A DNA stretch of 31,193 nt, taken from contig CAZXAX010000017.1 of the NCBI GenBank assembly GCA_964638795.1, positions 1-31,193 of the forward strand, given 5' to 3'. Numbering within the stretch: the stretch's first letter is position 1; each line of letters starts with the position of its first letter. This document shows, piece by piece, positions 24,084 through 31,193 of the stretch. Below the pieces are notes generated by a model. It was given only the letters and a program-made list of their open reading frames with translations. It was not told the DNA's origin and did not search any database. This DNA is from CAIYHK01 sp964638795 (lineage in GTDB: Bacteria; Actinomycetota; Acidimicrobiia; Acidimicrobiales; Ilumatobacteraceae). The position numbers were made by a program, and so were the translations under genes.

Positions 24084-25046
24084 CTAGTTGGTGGGAATGG
24101 TCCCGAGTCGACCAGCCTGGTAGTCCTCAAAAGCCTGACGAATTTCAGCTTCGGTATTCATCACAAACGGCCCGTACTGCACCACCGGCTCACCAATTGG
24201 TTGACCACCGAGCAGCAAAAATTCTGCTTTTCCGGTATCCCATGGATTAGTCGGTTGGATGTCATCAGCTTGAATCGCGATGTGATCTCCAGCACCCAGC
24301 AAAGCAACATGATGCGCAGGCAGGACTCGACGTTCAGTACCAACAGTGGCGGCGCCAGTCAGCATGTAAATCATTGAATTGAAATTGCTGTTCCATGGAA
24401 TTCGTGCTTGCGCACCTGGGGCCAATGAAACATGGACAATTGATATTGGCGTGTGAGTAGAGCCTGGGCCTTTGATACCACCTACCTCACCTGCAATGAC
24501 TCGAACAAGTGCTCCACCATCGTGACTGGTAGCCAATTCGAGTTCCGTTGCCAAAAGAGGTTGATACCGCGGCGGCGAGAACTTGAGCGAACTTGGAAGA
24601 TTCACCCAAAGCTGAATTCCATGCTGCCATCCTCCCTCTTTCCAGATTCGCTCGGTTGGCATTTCGTCGTGCAATACGCCAGCTCCAGCAGTCATCCACT
24701 GCGTGTCACCACTGCCGATCACACCACCACCACCGTGCGAGTCATGATGTGCAACTTCGCCATCGATCACATAAGTCACGGTCTCAAACCCGCGGTGTGG
24801 ATGCCACGGTGCACCTTGGGTTTCAAATGGCCCATTCAGCACTGGACCGAGTTGGTCAAGCATCAAAAACGGATCGATGTCGGCAAAGGTCAATCCGGCG
24901 AATCCTCGATAGACGGGAAACCCCGCTCCTTCAACACCGCGCCGACCAGGAGTGATCTTCACAACTGAACGCTCGCGTGACATCGCAGGATCCGGCTCGG
25001 TCATTCGTGGAAGAACGAGAGTGTCTTCGATGTTGATTGCTGGCAT
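24084..25046 (-). CDS. Pirin family cupin protein
   Basis: The protein has 320 residues with a two-cupin pirin architecture. The metal-binding residues of the N-terminal cupin are visible as His82 and His84 (APWHPHRGFETVTYV), His126 and Glu128 (GAGVLHDEMP), matching the pirin HxH...HxE set. GFPVYRGFAGLTFADIDPFLMLDQLGP is a typical pirin start and the C-terminal cupin ends in GPFVMNTEAEIRQAFEDYQAGRLG. Bacterial pirins may act as quercetinase-like dioxygenases or redox-sensitive regulators; function here is open. The ATG at 25046 has a strong AAGGAG Shine-Dalgarno (25052-25057), which rules out the 40-residue longer frame. It is divergent from the CoA ligase. Confidence 0.93.
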   Translation of the reverse strand: MPAINIEDTLVLPRMTEPDPAMSRERSVVKITPGRRGVEGAGFPVYRGFAGLTFADIDPFLMLDQLGPVLNGPFETQGAPWHPHRGFETVTYVIDGEVAHHDSHGGGGVIGSGDTQWMTAGAGVLHDEMPTERIWKEGGWQHGIQLWVNLPSSLKFSPPRYQPLLATELELATSHDGGALVRVIAGEVGGIKGPGSTHTPISIVHVSLAPGAQARIPWNSNFNSMIYMLTGAATVGTERRVLPAHHVALLGAGDHIAIQADDIQPTNPWDTGKAEFLLLGGQPIGEPVVQYGPFVMNTEAEIRQAFEDYQAGRLGTIPTN

Positions 25047-25141
25047 TTTCACTCCTTGAACAATGAATGCAACAAGCGCGCGGCAAGTTTTGTTCCTTCG
25101 GCGTCCTAACATCGGTCTCGCAGCGTGTGATTCGGGGGAAT
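25047..25141. promoter_or_regulatory. Divergent intergenic region, pirin / acyl-CoA ligase
   Basis: The 95 bases between two outward-facing start codons must carry both promoters. On the plus strand TAACAT (25107-25112) is a possible -10 box for the ligase, 30 bases before its ATG, without a convincing -35; GGGGG at about 25134-25138 is its ribosome binding site. No strong inverted repeat that could serve as an operator was found. Confidence 0.35.
25052..25057 (-). promoter_or_regulatory. Shine-Dalgarno of the pirin gene
   Basis: The minus strand reads AAGGAG, five bases before the ATG at 25046 (CAAGGAGTGAAAATG). This decides the pirin start. Confidence 0.6.
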
Positions 25142-26746
25142 ATGGATCGACAATCAGATCTGGCAATGCTTCGTCAGCGTTGGTACGACATGGGCTTTTA
25201 CGGTGCTCGCACGCTCAGCCAGGAAATGCTTGCGGGCGCCGAAAAACACTCCGATGTCAGGATGGTTTTTCACAGTGACGAGAATCCTCGCGAAGCAACC
25301 CTTGGTGAAATGGCAGACCTAAGCCGACGTTTGGCTACCGGTCTACGCGCGCTCGGGCTCGAAGCGGGAGACGTAATTGGTGTCCAGGTGCCGAATTGGC
25401 TGGAGGGCGTGGTCACCTACCAAGCCGCAATGCACCTTGGGTTGGTCATCGTTCCAATCATCCATATTTACGGAGCTGCTGAAGTCAGTTTTATTCTCCG
25501 CCAATCTGGCGCCAAAGCACTCGTGGTGCCTGCCGCATGGCGCAACATCAACTACGAAGAGCGCATCAACGAGGTTCGGGAATCAACCGACATTGAGCAC
25601 GTGATCATTATTGGCGATGATTCAGGACGAATCGGCGTGCCGTGGTCGTCACTCGTGACCGACACTCCGATTGATCCACACGTGGGAGACCCGGATCAAG
25701 TGTGTGTAATCGTCTACACATCGGGCACAACTGCCGAACCAAAAGGTGTACAGCACACTCACAACACACTCCTCGCCGAGATCAAATCAATCGAAGCGTT
25801 TCTCTACACAGCAGGAAGATCCGTTGCATTGGCCGCATTCCCAGCCGGTCATATTGCTGGCGTGCTTTCCCAACTGAGGATGTTCGTATTCGGTGTGAAC
25901 ATGATTTTGATGGACCAGTGGAACTCAGACGACGCGGCAATGCTCGTTGAAAAGTTTGGTGTTACCAATACTTCTGGTGCACCGATTTTTCTTCGCACGT
26001 TGATGGACTCAGCGACTGCACATGGGCGTGACATAACGTCAATCCGTAACTACATGGTCGGTGCCGCAAGTGTGCCTCCCGCACTGGTCGAGGAGAGTCA
26101 CAACGGCGGGCTATTTGTATATCGCGCCTATGGATCGAGTGAGCACCCAGTGGTCACCACTGGCACGCCAGATGATCCTTTGGACAAGCGAATGCACACC
26201 GATGGCCGACTCACGCCAGGAAATGAAGTGCGTTTTGTAGATGATGATTACAACGATGTCCCTTCAGGTGCCGAGGGTGAGATTGCAGTTCGTGGACCAG
26301 AGCAGTTCATCGGATATCGGGATTCCGCTCTCGACGCGGTCTCGTTCTTGCCTGGGGGTTGGTTCTTGACCGGCGATATCGGTCGTATCGATGCAGATGG
26401 CTACTTGACCATCACCGATCGCAAGAAAGACGTGATCATTCGCGGCGGTGAAAACATTGCGTCCAAAGAAGTGGAGGACATCCTCGCGCGCCATCCATCG
26501 GTAGCCGAGGCTGCAGTGGTTGGTATGCCTGATGAAAAATACGGCGAGCGAGTTTGTGCATTTGTGGTTCTACGACCAGGTCACAGTCTCAACCTTGCTG
26601 ACGTTCAGAGCCATTTCGTGGCCGAGAAGGTGGCCCGCCAGAAAACTCCGGAACGGATAATCGTGGTTCCTGATTTTCCGCGCGCGATGAGTGGCAAAGT
26701 GAAGAAGTTTGAGCTACGTGCACAGCTCAAGAACGAATCTCTGTAA
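25142..26746 (+). CDS. Acyl-CoA synthetase (AMP-forming ligase)
   Basis: This 534-residue ANL-superfamily enzyme has the P-loop YTSGTTAEPKG (192-202), the aromatic/acidic core around YGSSEHP, the hinge region GWFLTGDIGRIDADGYLTITD followed by RKKDVIIRGGENI, and the adenylation lysine near the C-terminus in AMSGKVKKFELR. It activates a carboxylic acid with ATP to an acyl-AMP and then to the CoA ester. The general architecture fits medium-chain or cyclohexanecarboxylate-type ligases as well as fatty-acid ligases; I cannot define the acid. The ATG at 25142 is preceded by a run of G's; the frame is open 25 codons further but those would overlap the pirin promoter. It is the first gene of the catabolic cluster. 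Confidence 0.93.
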   Translation: MDRQSDLAMLRQRWYDMGFYGARTLSQEMLAGAEKHSDVRMVFHSDENPREATLGEMADLSRRLATGLRALGLEAGDVIGVQVPNWLEGVVTYQAAMHLGLVIVPIIHIYGAAEVSFILRQSGAKALVVPAAWRNINYEERINEVRESTDIEHVIIIGDDSGRIGVPWSSLVTDTPIDPHVGDPDQVCVIVYTSGTTAEPKGVQHTHNTLLAEIKSIEAFLYTAGRSVALAAFPAGHIAGVLSQLRMFVFGVNMILMDQWNSDDAAMLVEKFGVTNTSGAPIFLRTLMDSATAHGRDITSIRNYMVGAASVPPALVEESHNGGLFVYRAYGSSEHPVVTTGTPDDPLDKRMHTDGRLTPGNEVRFVDDDYNDVPSGAEGEIAVRGPEQFIGYRDSALDAVSFLPGGWFLTGDIGRIDADGYLTITDRKKDVIIRGGENIASKEVEDILARHPSVAEAAVVGMPDEKYGERVCAFVVLRPGHSLNLADVQSHFVAEKVARQKTPERIIVVPDFPRAMSGKVKKFELRAQLKNESL

Positions 26747-26832
26747 GTGGATTTAATTACCTGGCCGGTAGACGCCTACCGACACCGCCCGATAGCGTCC
26801 CTAGGCAACTACTCCAACCATCAGGGGGAAAC
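26747..26832 (+). promoter_or_regulatory. Leader of the amidohydrolase gene, with small hairpin
   Basis: The 86-base gap between ligase and amidohydrolase contains a six-base inverted repeat CGGTAG (26766-26771) / CTACCG (26776-26781) with a four-base loop, not followed by a T-run. The ribosome binding site AGGGGG sits just before the ATG at 26833. The gap is longer than others in the cluster and may hold a second promoter, but no clear boxes were seen. Confidence 0.35.
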
Positions 26833-27960
26833 ATGCTCAGGTCCGATGTTCAGATCATTTCGGTTGATGACCACGTAATTGAAACACCAAACGTGTGGCA
26901 AGACCGAGTCGCTGCAAAGTACAAAGATGCAGCGCCAAAGATGCACACCGACGATCAGGGTCGGGACTACTGGGTGTTTGAGGGCCGGCCGTATTTCAAC
27001 ATTGGCTTGAACGCAGTTGTCGGCAAGCCACGCGAAAAGTGGGGCCTTGATCCCACTGCTCTTTCCGATATGCGCCCGGGTTGTTACGACATCAAAGAGC
27101 GGCTCCGCGACATGGACGAAGACGGAATTTGGGCTGGGCTCAACTTCCCGTCCTTCCCCGGATTTGCTGGCAGCACCTTCTTCAACGCCACTGATAAAGA
27201 ACTCTCACTCGCATGCATTCAGGCTTGGAATGATTGGCACTTGGAAGAGTGGTGCGGCGCTGCACCTGAGCGTCAAATTCCGATGGCGATTGTTCCTTAC
27301 TGGGACATCGAAGCATCCGCCGCCGAAGTTCGCCGTGTAGCAGCAAACGGCTCGCGCACGATTTCATTTTGTGAAGCACCGCACGCCGTTGGCATGCCGT
27401 CGATTCACGATCCAGCTTGGGATCCGTTCTGGGCCGCAATCAATGAGACTGGTCTTCCCGTGTCGATGCACTTTGGTTCTGGCGGAGCGCCAAACGTTGC
27501 TCCCGGTGGTCCATTCACTGCAACTATCGCCCAATACGGTCTCAACTCGCTGCAGTGCTGTATCGAACTCGTGAACTCCCGCATCTTCGAGAAGTTCCCG
27601 AACGTTAAGTTCGCTCTCTCCGAAGGTGGCATCGGCTGGATGCCTTGGATGCTTGAGCGTTGTGACTACACCTGGGAGCGCCACAAGATCTACACAGGCA
27701 TGGCTGATGCGAAGAAGCCATCTGAGATCTTCCGCGAGCACATCTATGGTTGCTTTATTGCTGATGATGCCGGCATCCGAAACATTGACCTCATCGGTGA
27801 GGACAACGTGATGTTCGAATCCGATTATCCGCATTCGGATAGTAACTGGCCGAATGCACGCAAGATGCTCGAAGAGTCACTTGCGAACACACCCGACCAC
27901 ATCGCGCGCAAGATTGCCGAAGACAACGCTCGGCGACTCTTCAACTTCCCACGCAAGTAG
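26833..27960 (+). CDS. Amidohydrolase family (ACMSD-like) metal-dependent hydrolase
   Basis: The protein has 375 residues and a TIM-barrel metal-dependent hydrolase pattern of the Amidohydro_2 / ACMSD type. Likely metal residues are Asp12 and His14 in ISVDDHVIETP (in place of the usual HxH), a histidine in GLPVSMHFGSGG and the C-terminal aspartate in NVMFESDYPHSDSNWP. Relatives hydrolyse or decarboxylate ring or enol acids, so a step on a carboxylate derived from an aromatic or alicyclic compound is possible. The real reaction cannot be read from the sequence. Many such paralogs occur next to CoA ligases and hydratases in actinomycetes. The start is the ATG at 26833 behind a strong G-rich ribosome binding site. 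The phosphatase frame begins four bases after its stop. Confidence 0.88.
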   Translation: MLRSDVQIISVDDHVIETPNVWQDRVAAKYKDAAPKMHTDDQGRDYWVFEGRPYFNIGLNAVVGKPREKWGLDPTALSDMRPGCYDIKERLRDMDEDGIWAGLNFPSFPGFAGSTFFNATDKELSLACIQAWNDWHLEEWCGAAPERQIPMAIVPYWDIEASAAEVRRVAANGSRTISFCEAPHAVGMPSIHDPAWDPFWAAINETGLPVSMHFGSGGAPNVAPGGPFTATIAQYGLNSLQCCIELVNSRIFEKFPNVKFALSEGGIGWMPWMLERCDYTWERHKIYTGMADAKKPSEIFREHIYGCFIADDAGIRNIDLIGEDNVMFESDYPHSDSNWPNARKMLEESLANTPDHIARKIAEDNARRLFNFPRK

Positions 27961-27964
27961 TCAT

Positions 27965-28480
27965 TTGACTCACGCCGCCAATGATGGCGGGATTCATGAA
28001 ATCCCGTTGCCTGAGGTCTCTGGTCGCATGTGGTTATGCGGCAAGCACCACATTGGGCCAGATGTTCACGGTGTTCGTGCGCGAACCGACAACGCCACGG
28101 TTGTGTGTCTCGTCCAACGTTCGGAGTTAACCGACCGCTACGACGACTACGTCAGCTGGCTTGATCAAAACCGCAATGGTGCGGCCATCTGGTTTCCCGT
28201 ACACGATCTGAGTGCTCCCGGCGTGAACCACGCTGCAGAGTTGTTTTCCGAGATCGGAAATCGATTGCGTGACGGCGAGAACTTTGTCATTCACTGCGCC
28301 GCGGGTATTGGGCGCGCTGGCACCACTGCTGTGGGGGTTCTCATGATTCTTGGAATTCCCGCCGAAGAGGCGGTTGCCCACGTGCGCGCCCACCGACCAA
28401 TGGCAGGCCCTGAAGCGGGCGCCCAGAACGACCTCATTCGGGATCTCGAAGCCAAGATTGCTCGGGGCGAAATAGTGTGA
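27965..28480 (+). CDS. Dual-specificity/tyrosine phosphatase-like protein
   Basis: The protein has 171 residues from a TTG at 27965. The P-loop HCAAGIGRAGT (110-120) has the full HCx5R[S/T] signature, with nucleophile Cys111 and Arg117. Asp81 in FPVHDLSAPG fits the general acid. This is a small single-domain cysteine phosphatase, of the type that removes phosphate from tyrosine, serine/threonine or non-protein substrates. The TTG start lacks a good Shine-Dalgarno; longer starts overlap the amidohydrolase by up to 107 bases and are less likely. The next gene starts four bases after its stop. Its position in the middle of a CoA catabolic cluster is unexpected, and a regulatory or metabolic-phosphatase role are both possible. 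Confidence 0.82.
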   Translation: MTHAANDGGIHEIPLPEVSGRMWLCGKHHIGPDVHGVRARTDNATVVCLVQRSELTDRYDDYVSWLDQNRNGAAIWFPVHDLSAPGVNHAAELFSEIGNRLRDGENFVIHCAAGIGRAGTTAVGVLMILGIPAEEAVAHVRAHRPMAGPEAGAQNDLIRDLEAKIARGEIV

Positions 28481-28484
28481 GTGA

Positions 28485-29285
28485 ATGACCGAACACGCAC
28501 GGCGCACCGAGAAAAACGGTGTCATCACAATCACGTTTGACAGACAAGAGAAACTGAACGCAACATCGCGCGAGATGCTTGAGGTTCTTGAACGTGCCAT
28601 CTACGACTTGCGCGATGACGACGCTCACCGCGTGCTTGTGATTACTGCCGTCGGCAAATTCTTTACTGCCGGGATGGATATCGGCACAATGGGTGGCGAG
28701 CGAGGTGTCGGTACCGATGGAGTTAAGCGCGGCTCAAACATGCGCCGCGACTATCGCCTCCAAGGGCGTCACGACGTATGGGATGAAATTGAACGCGTTG
28801 AAAAGCCGGTGATTCTCGCAGCCCAAGGGCCTTGTATTGGTATCGGTATGGAAATCGCCTCGTCATGTGATTTTCGTTTTGCATCAGAACGCACTTGGTT
28901 CAGCCTTCCTGAAATTCAAAATCTGGCGGTGATTGCCGGTTCGGGTGGCATTTCCCGACTCACACGAATTGTCGGCCCCCATTGGTCAAAGTGGTTCTCA
29001 ATGGCTGGCGAGAGAGTGAATGCTGAAGATGCGCGCATGATGGGTTTTGTCCACCAGATAATTCCTGAGTCTGAATTTCACGACCGCGTGCAGCAGTTTG
29101 CCGAGAAGTTGGCTGGTTTCCCGGGTGAAGCTGTGGGGATCGCAAAAATTCTCATCGATTCAGTGCCAGGTTCGGACCGCAGGGCAGCCCGCGACTGGGA
29201 TCGACTCGCCCAAAACTTGATGTTTGACTCCCCCGATCATGCAACCAAAGTCAACGAGTTCATGAATAAGAGCAAAGGTTCCTGA
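28485..29285 (+). CDS. Enoyl-CoA hydratase/isomerase family protein
   Basis: This 266-residue crotonase-fold protein has oxyanion-hole segments KFFTAGMDI (58-66) and GPCIGIGMEIASSCDFRFA (115-133). Both catalytic glutamates of classical hydratases are in place: Glu123 (GMEIA) and Glu143 (SLPEI). It should therefore hydrate a 2-enoyl-CoA, though isomerase activity is also possible. Residues 68-95 hold a longer polar loop (GGERGVGTDGVKRGSNMRRDY) than in mitochondrial hydratase, which may shape the substrate pocket. It starts four bases after the phosphatase stop and so belongs to the same transcript. Length is normal. Confidence 0.93.
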   Translation: MTEHARRTEKNGVITITFDRQEKLNATSREMLEVLERAIYDLRDDDAHRVLVITAVGKFFTAGMDIGTMGGERGVGTDGVKRGSNMRRDYRLQGRHDVWDEIERVEKPVILAAQGPCIGIGMEIASSCDFRFASERTWFSLPEIQNLAVIAGSGGISRLTRIVGPHWSKWFSMAGERVNAEDARMMGFVHQIIPESEFHDRVQQFAEKLAGFPGEAVGIAKILIDSVPGSDRRAARDWDRLAQNLMFDSPDHATKVNEFMNKSKGS

Positions 29286-29313
29286 CGGAATCGGCCCCAC
29301 CAGCATTCCCAAA

Positions 29314-29319
29314 TAGAAT
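29314..29319 (+). promoter_or_regulatory. Possible -10 box upstream of the thioesterase gene
   Basis: TAGAAT lies 20 bases before the thioesterase ATG, in the 54-base gap after the hydratase. It fits a -10 hexamer but no good -35 is found 16-18 bases upstream, so an internal promoter is only a possibility. Confidence 0.3.
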
Positions 29320-29339
29320 CAACAGGGTTCGGGGGGACG

Positions 29340-30245
29340 ATGGAAGAGAAGCGAGCACCAGATGGTCCGGGCACTGGCATATTGCCCGTTGACCTAAACC
29401 ACACTGTTGACGACCTAATCAGTTGGTTGACACTGGAACCAACATCTACCGACAAGTTTCGCGCCCAAAATCCTTGGCCAACTGGTCGACTCTTTCTCTT
29501 CGGTGGAGTAACCAACGCACAGTGCGTAAAAGCTGCCTACATGACGCTCAATGACGATCTCGTAATGCATTCACTTCACAGTTATTTCATTAGCCCAGGA
29601 GCGATTGATAAGCCGACCGACTTGCACGTTTATATGAAGCGGGACGGAAAATCATCCGCCACGCGACAGATACTTGCGATGCAGGACGATGAAGTTATTC
29701 TCAGCATGATTGCATCCTTTGCAAAACCGAAAATTGGCCTTGAAGTTGATCTGACCTTGATGACAGGTGTAGCCCACCCCGAGACCTTGGAACCCGCATC
29801 CGTTCACTACACAATGGGCCGATCACTTGGATTATTCGACATTCGCCTCGCATCACCAGAAATCGTTCACGACTACATGCCGGGCGCAACAATTCCCACG
29901 CGAATGTGGTTCAAGACTCGTGCGCCGGTGCCCAAAGACCCAATCCTGCACCAATGCATTCTCACTTATGCGAGCGATCTTGGCACTGGCTTTGGCGATC
30001 TTCACATGCGCATCATGCCTACAAGTGGTGGGCCAAGTCTCGATCACAACTTATGGTTCCATCACCCAGTCCTAGTTGATGATTGGTTCTACCTTGACCA
30101 AACACCGATGAGCATCGCTGGTGGGCGCGGCCTATATCGCGGATCGATTCACGACATCAAAGGCAAGACCTGCGCATCCATGAACCAAGAGATGGTTATC
30201 CGCGAGCAGCCACATCCTGATCCCAACATTCCAACCACAATCTGA
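29340..30245 (+). CDS. tesB: Acyl-CoA thioesterase II (TesB family)
   Basis: This 301-residue double-hotdog thioesterase has family stretches RLFLFGGVTNAQCVKAAYMTL (50-70), MHSLHSYFISPG (76-87), SLDHNLWFHHPVLVDDW (233-249) and GRGLYRGSIHD (262-272). By comparison with E. coli TesB the catalytic set is Asp213 (YASDLG), Ser233 (in place of Thr228) and Gln283 (MNQEMVIR). It hydrolyses acyl-CoA to the free acid and CoA. In a degradation cluster it could release a stalled intermediate or recover CoA. The ATG at 29340 follows a run of six G's. A DUF35 gene follows 23 bases after the stop. Confidence 0.92.
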   Translation: MEEKRAPDGPGTGILPVDLNHTVDDLISWLTLEPTSTDKFRAQNPWPTGRLFLFGGVTNAQCVKAAYMTLNDDLVMHSLHSYFISPGAIDKPTDLHVYMKRDGKSSATRQILAMQDDEVILSMIASFAKPKIGLEVDLTLMTGVAHPETLEPASVHYTMGRSLGLFDIRLASPEIVHDYMPGATIPTRMWFKTRAPVPKDPILHQCILTYASDLGTGFGDLHMRIMPTSGGPSLDHNLWFHHPVLVDDWFYLDQTPMSIAGGRGLYRGSIHDIKGKTCASMNQEMVIREQPHPDPNIPTTI

Positions 30246-30268
30246 ACCTTATGAAAGTGAATTAACTA

Positions 30269-30688
30269 ATGACCACACCAATGCTCCCCCACGTGGATGC
30301 AAGCAATGAGTTCTTCTGGAATGGTGCGCAAGAACACAAACTTGTTTTGTTGTGCTGCGAATCGTGTGGACACTTTGTCCACTTGCCGCGACCCGTGTGC
30401 TCCAACTGTCAGTCGATGAAACTGTCAGGTAAACAGCTCTCAGGCAAAGCCACGCTCTACTCATACACCGTGGCCAACAAGGCTTTCCACCCCTACTACG
30501 TGGACAAGATCCCCTACTTAATTGCCACCGTTGAACTTGTAGAGCAGCCGGGTCTAATGCTGCAGACCAATCTTGTCGACGTTAATGAGGAAGATTTGAA
30601 ATTTGATATGGAACTAGAAGTTGATTTTCGACCACTTGGCGATTCGTTTTTGATTCCAGTCTTCAAGCCAGCGGGAGGTGCCAAGTGA
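30269..30688 (+). CDS. DUF35 zinc-ribbon/OB-fold protein, CoA-associated
   Basis: This 139-residue protein has two parts. An N-terminal helix (ASNEFFWNGAQEHKLVLL) leads into a zinc ribbon with Cys30, Cys33, Cys44 and Cys47 (LCCESCGHF ... RPVCSNCQS). A C-terminal OB fold follows, ending VDFRPLGDSFLIPVFKP. DUF35 proteins pair with thiolase-like enzymes or with MaoC-type hydratases; in mycobacterial cholesterol side-chain breakdown the DUF35 domain of ChsH2 docks the aldolase Ltp2. The stop overlaps the start of the thiolase-like gene, so the two are almost surely expressed together and probably form a complex. I infer an accessory, acyl-CoA-handling role. Confidence 0.92.
   Translation: MTTPMLPHVDASNEFFWNGAQEHKLVLLCCESCGHFVHLPRPVCSNCQSMKLSGKQLSGKATLYSYTVANKAFHPYYVDKIPYLIATVELVEQPGLMLQTNLVDVNEEDLKFDMELEVDFRPLGDSFLIPVFKPAGGAK
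30673..30678 (+). promoter_or_regulatory. Shine-Dalgarno for the thiolase-like gene
   Basis: GGGAGG lies six bases before the GTG at 30685 and twelve before an ATG at 30691. The spacing favours the GTG, which overlaps the DUF35 stop. The site itself is inside the DUF35 coding region. Confidence 0.6.
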
Positions 30689-31193
30689 AGATGCGCAAAG
30701 TAGCAATCGCTGGTGTTGGGTATTCAGGTGTTGGACGCAACACGGGATTGTCGGAGCGACACCACGCAGCGCAATCAGCACTCGCGGCACTCGCCGACTC
30801 GGGAATCAGCGCCAAAGACGTTGACGGTGTGGCCACCTGGGGCGGTGACGCAACAGATTTCGCGCACATGCTCGGATTCGGCCCACAGAAGTGGTTTCTC
30901 ACAGTTGGCGTTGCCCCTGCATTTATCTCCCCAGCGATGCATGCGTGGATGGCGGTTGCGACCGGCCAAGCAGACACCGTTGTGGCTTGGCGCATCATGA
31001 TGCAACAGCCAAGTTCTGCTGCAATGGCTTCGGGTTCAGCGGGCTCAATGATGGCTGGCATGTCGGATTACCACTACAACATGGCCTTTGGAAACTTCAG
31101 CCCAACCGTGTGGGCCGGGCTCATGATGAACCGTTACATGCACGAGACAGGTGCAACCGAGGAAGACTTCGCGAAATTTGCCGTAATTCAACG
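30685..31193 (+). CDS. Thiolase-superfamily protein (SCP-x/Ltp type), partial at right edge
   Basis: About 169 residues are visible before the window ends. The start KVAIAGVGYSGVGRNTG, the helix AAQSALAALADSGISAKDVDGVATWGG and AVATGQADTVVAWR match the N-terminal half of the thiolase-like lipid-transfer (SCP-x/Ltp) family. Classical thiolases have a nucleophilic cysteine just after the first strand-turn region; here the corresponding stretch reads VGVAPAFISPAMHAWM and no cysteine occurs anywhere in the visible part. The protein is therefore probably not a classical thiolase. It may be a retro-aldol lyase like Ltp2, which lacks that cysteine and needs a DUF35 partner; the adjacent DUF35 gene fits. 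The C-terminal half with the diagnostic residues is outside the window. Confidence 0.8.
   Translation, partial: MKMRKVAIAGVGYSGVGRNTGLSERHHAAQSALAALADSGISAKDVDGVATWGGDATDFAHMLGFGPQKWFLTVGVAPAFISPAMHAWMAVATGQADTVVAWRIMMQQPSSAAMASGSAGSMMAGMSDYHYNMAFGNFSPTVWAGLMMNRYMHETGATEEDFAKFAVIQ

Noticed and set aside
24453..24968. A 171-codon plus-strand open frame opposite the pirin gene
   Set aside because: No family resemblance, and pirin is supported by metal ligands and a strong Shine-Dalgarno.
26766..26781. Six-base inverted repeat after the CoA ligase as a terminator
   Set aside because: The stem is short and has no T-run on the plus strand, so an intrinsic terminator is not supported.
1..31193. 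CRISPR arrays, tRNA, rRNA, insertion sequences or prophage
   Set aside because: No regularly spaced repeats, no cloverleaf-like or rRNA-like stretches, and no transposase, integrase or phage structural motifs were seen on either strand.

Overview
This 31.2-kb window looks like a chromosomal stretch of an actinomycete, most likely an Acidimicrobiia or Ilumatobacter-like aquatic lineage. The placement is inferred. It rests on a DtxR/IdeR-type regulator, an actinobacterial HelD/HelR-type helicase, a long Lhr helicase, a class-E-like sortase, Thr-rich linkers on exported proteins, frequent GTG/TTG starts and a dense CoA-linked catabolic cluster. Base composition is moderate (a little over half G+C by eye). 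No rRNA, tRNA, CRISPR array, insertion sequence, phage gene or integrase was recognised. Coding density is very high and no gene-free stretch exceeds 300 bases.

Left region (1-6399, minus strand): an apparently complete System I cytochrome c maturation operon in the order ccmA-B-C-D-E-F-G-H followed by a TPR/CcmI-like gene cut by the left edge. It includes a 44-residue ccmD. Nearly every junction is a short overlap, so the genes are probably translationally coupled. CcmABCD load and release heme onto CcmE, CcmF/H/I attach it to apocytochrome, and CcmG keeps the CxxCH thiols reduced.

Middle region (6452-18020): a divergent group of sortase, small membrane protein and TetR regulator; a giant Lhr helicase facing it; a DtxR-family metalloregulator plus a small lipoprotein reading away from lhr; a HelD-type RNA polymerase-recycling helicase; a secreted four-cysteine protein of unknown function; a cold-shock protein; and an unknown helical protein that ends at a strong bidirectional terminator.

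Right region (18025-31193): a branched-chain-amino-acid-type (Liv/HAAT) ABC transporter on the minus strand (livG-F-H-M, then the binding lipoprotein). After it come folE and a Nudix hydrolase on the plus strand, a pirin on the minus strand, and then a plus-strand CoA catabolic cluster. That cluster holds an acyl-CoA ligase, a metal-dependent amidohydrolase, a dual-specificity-type phosphatase, an enoyl-CoA hydratase, a TesB thioesterase, a DUF35 zinc-ribbon/OB protein and a thiolase-like protein truncated by the right edge. The cluster probably activates a carboxylic acid to its CoA ester and degrades it. The cysteine-free thiolase N-terminus paired with DUF35 suggests an Ltp-type aldolase rather than a classical thiolase. 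The Liv transporter could bring in the substrate, but this is only a positional inference.
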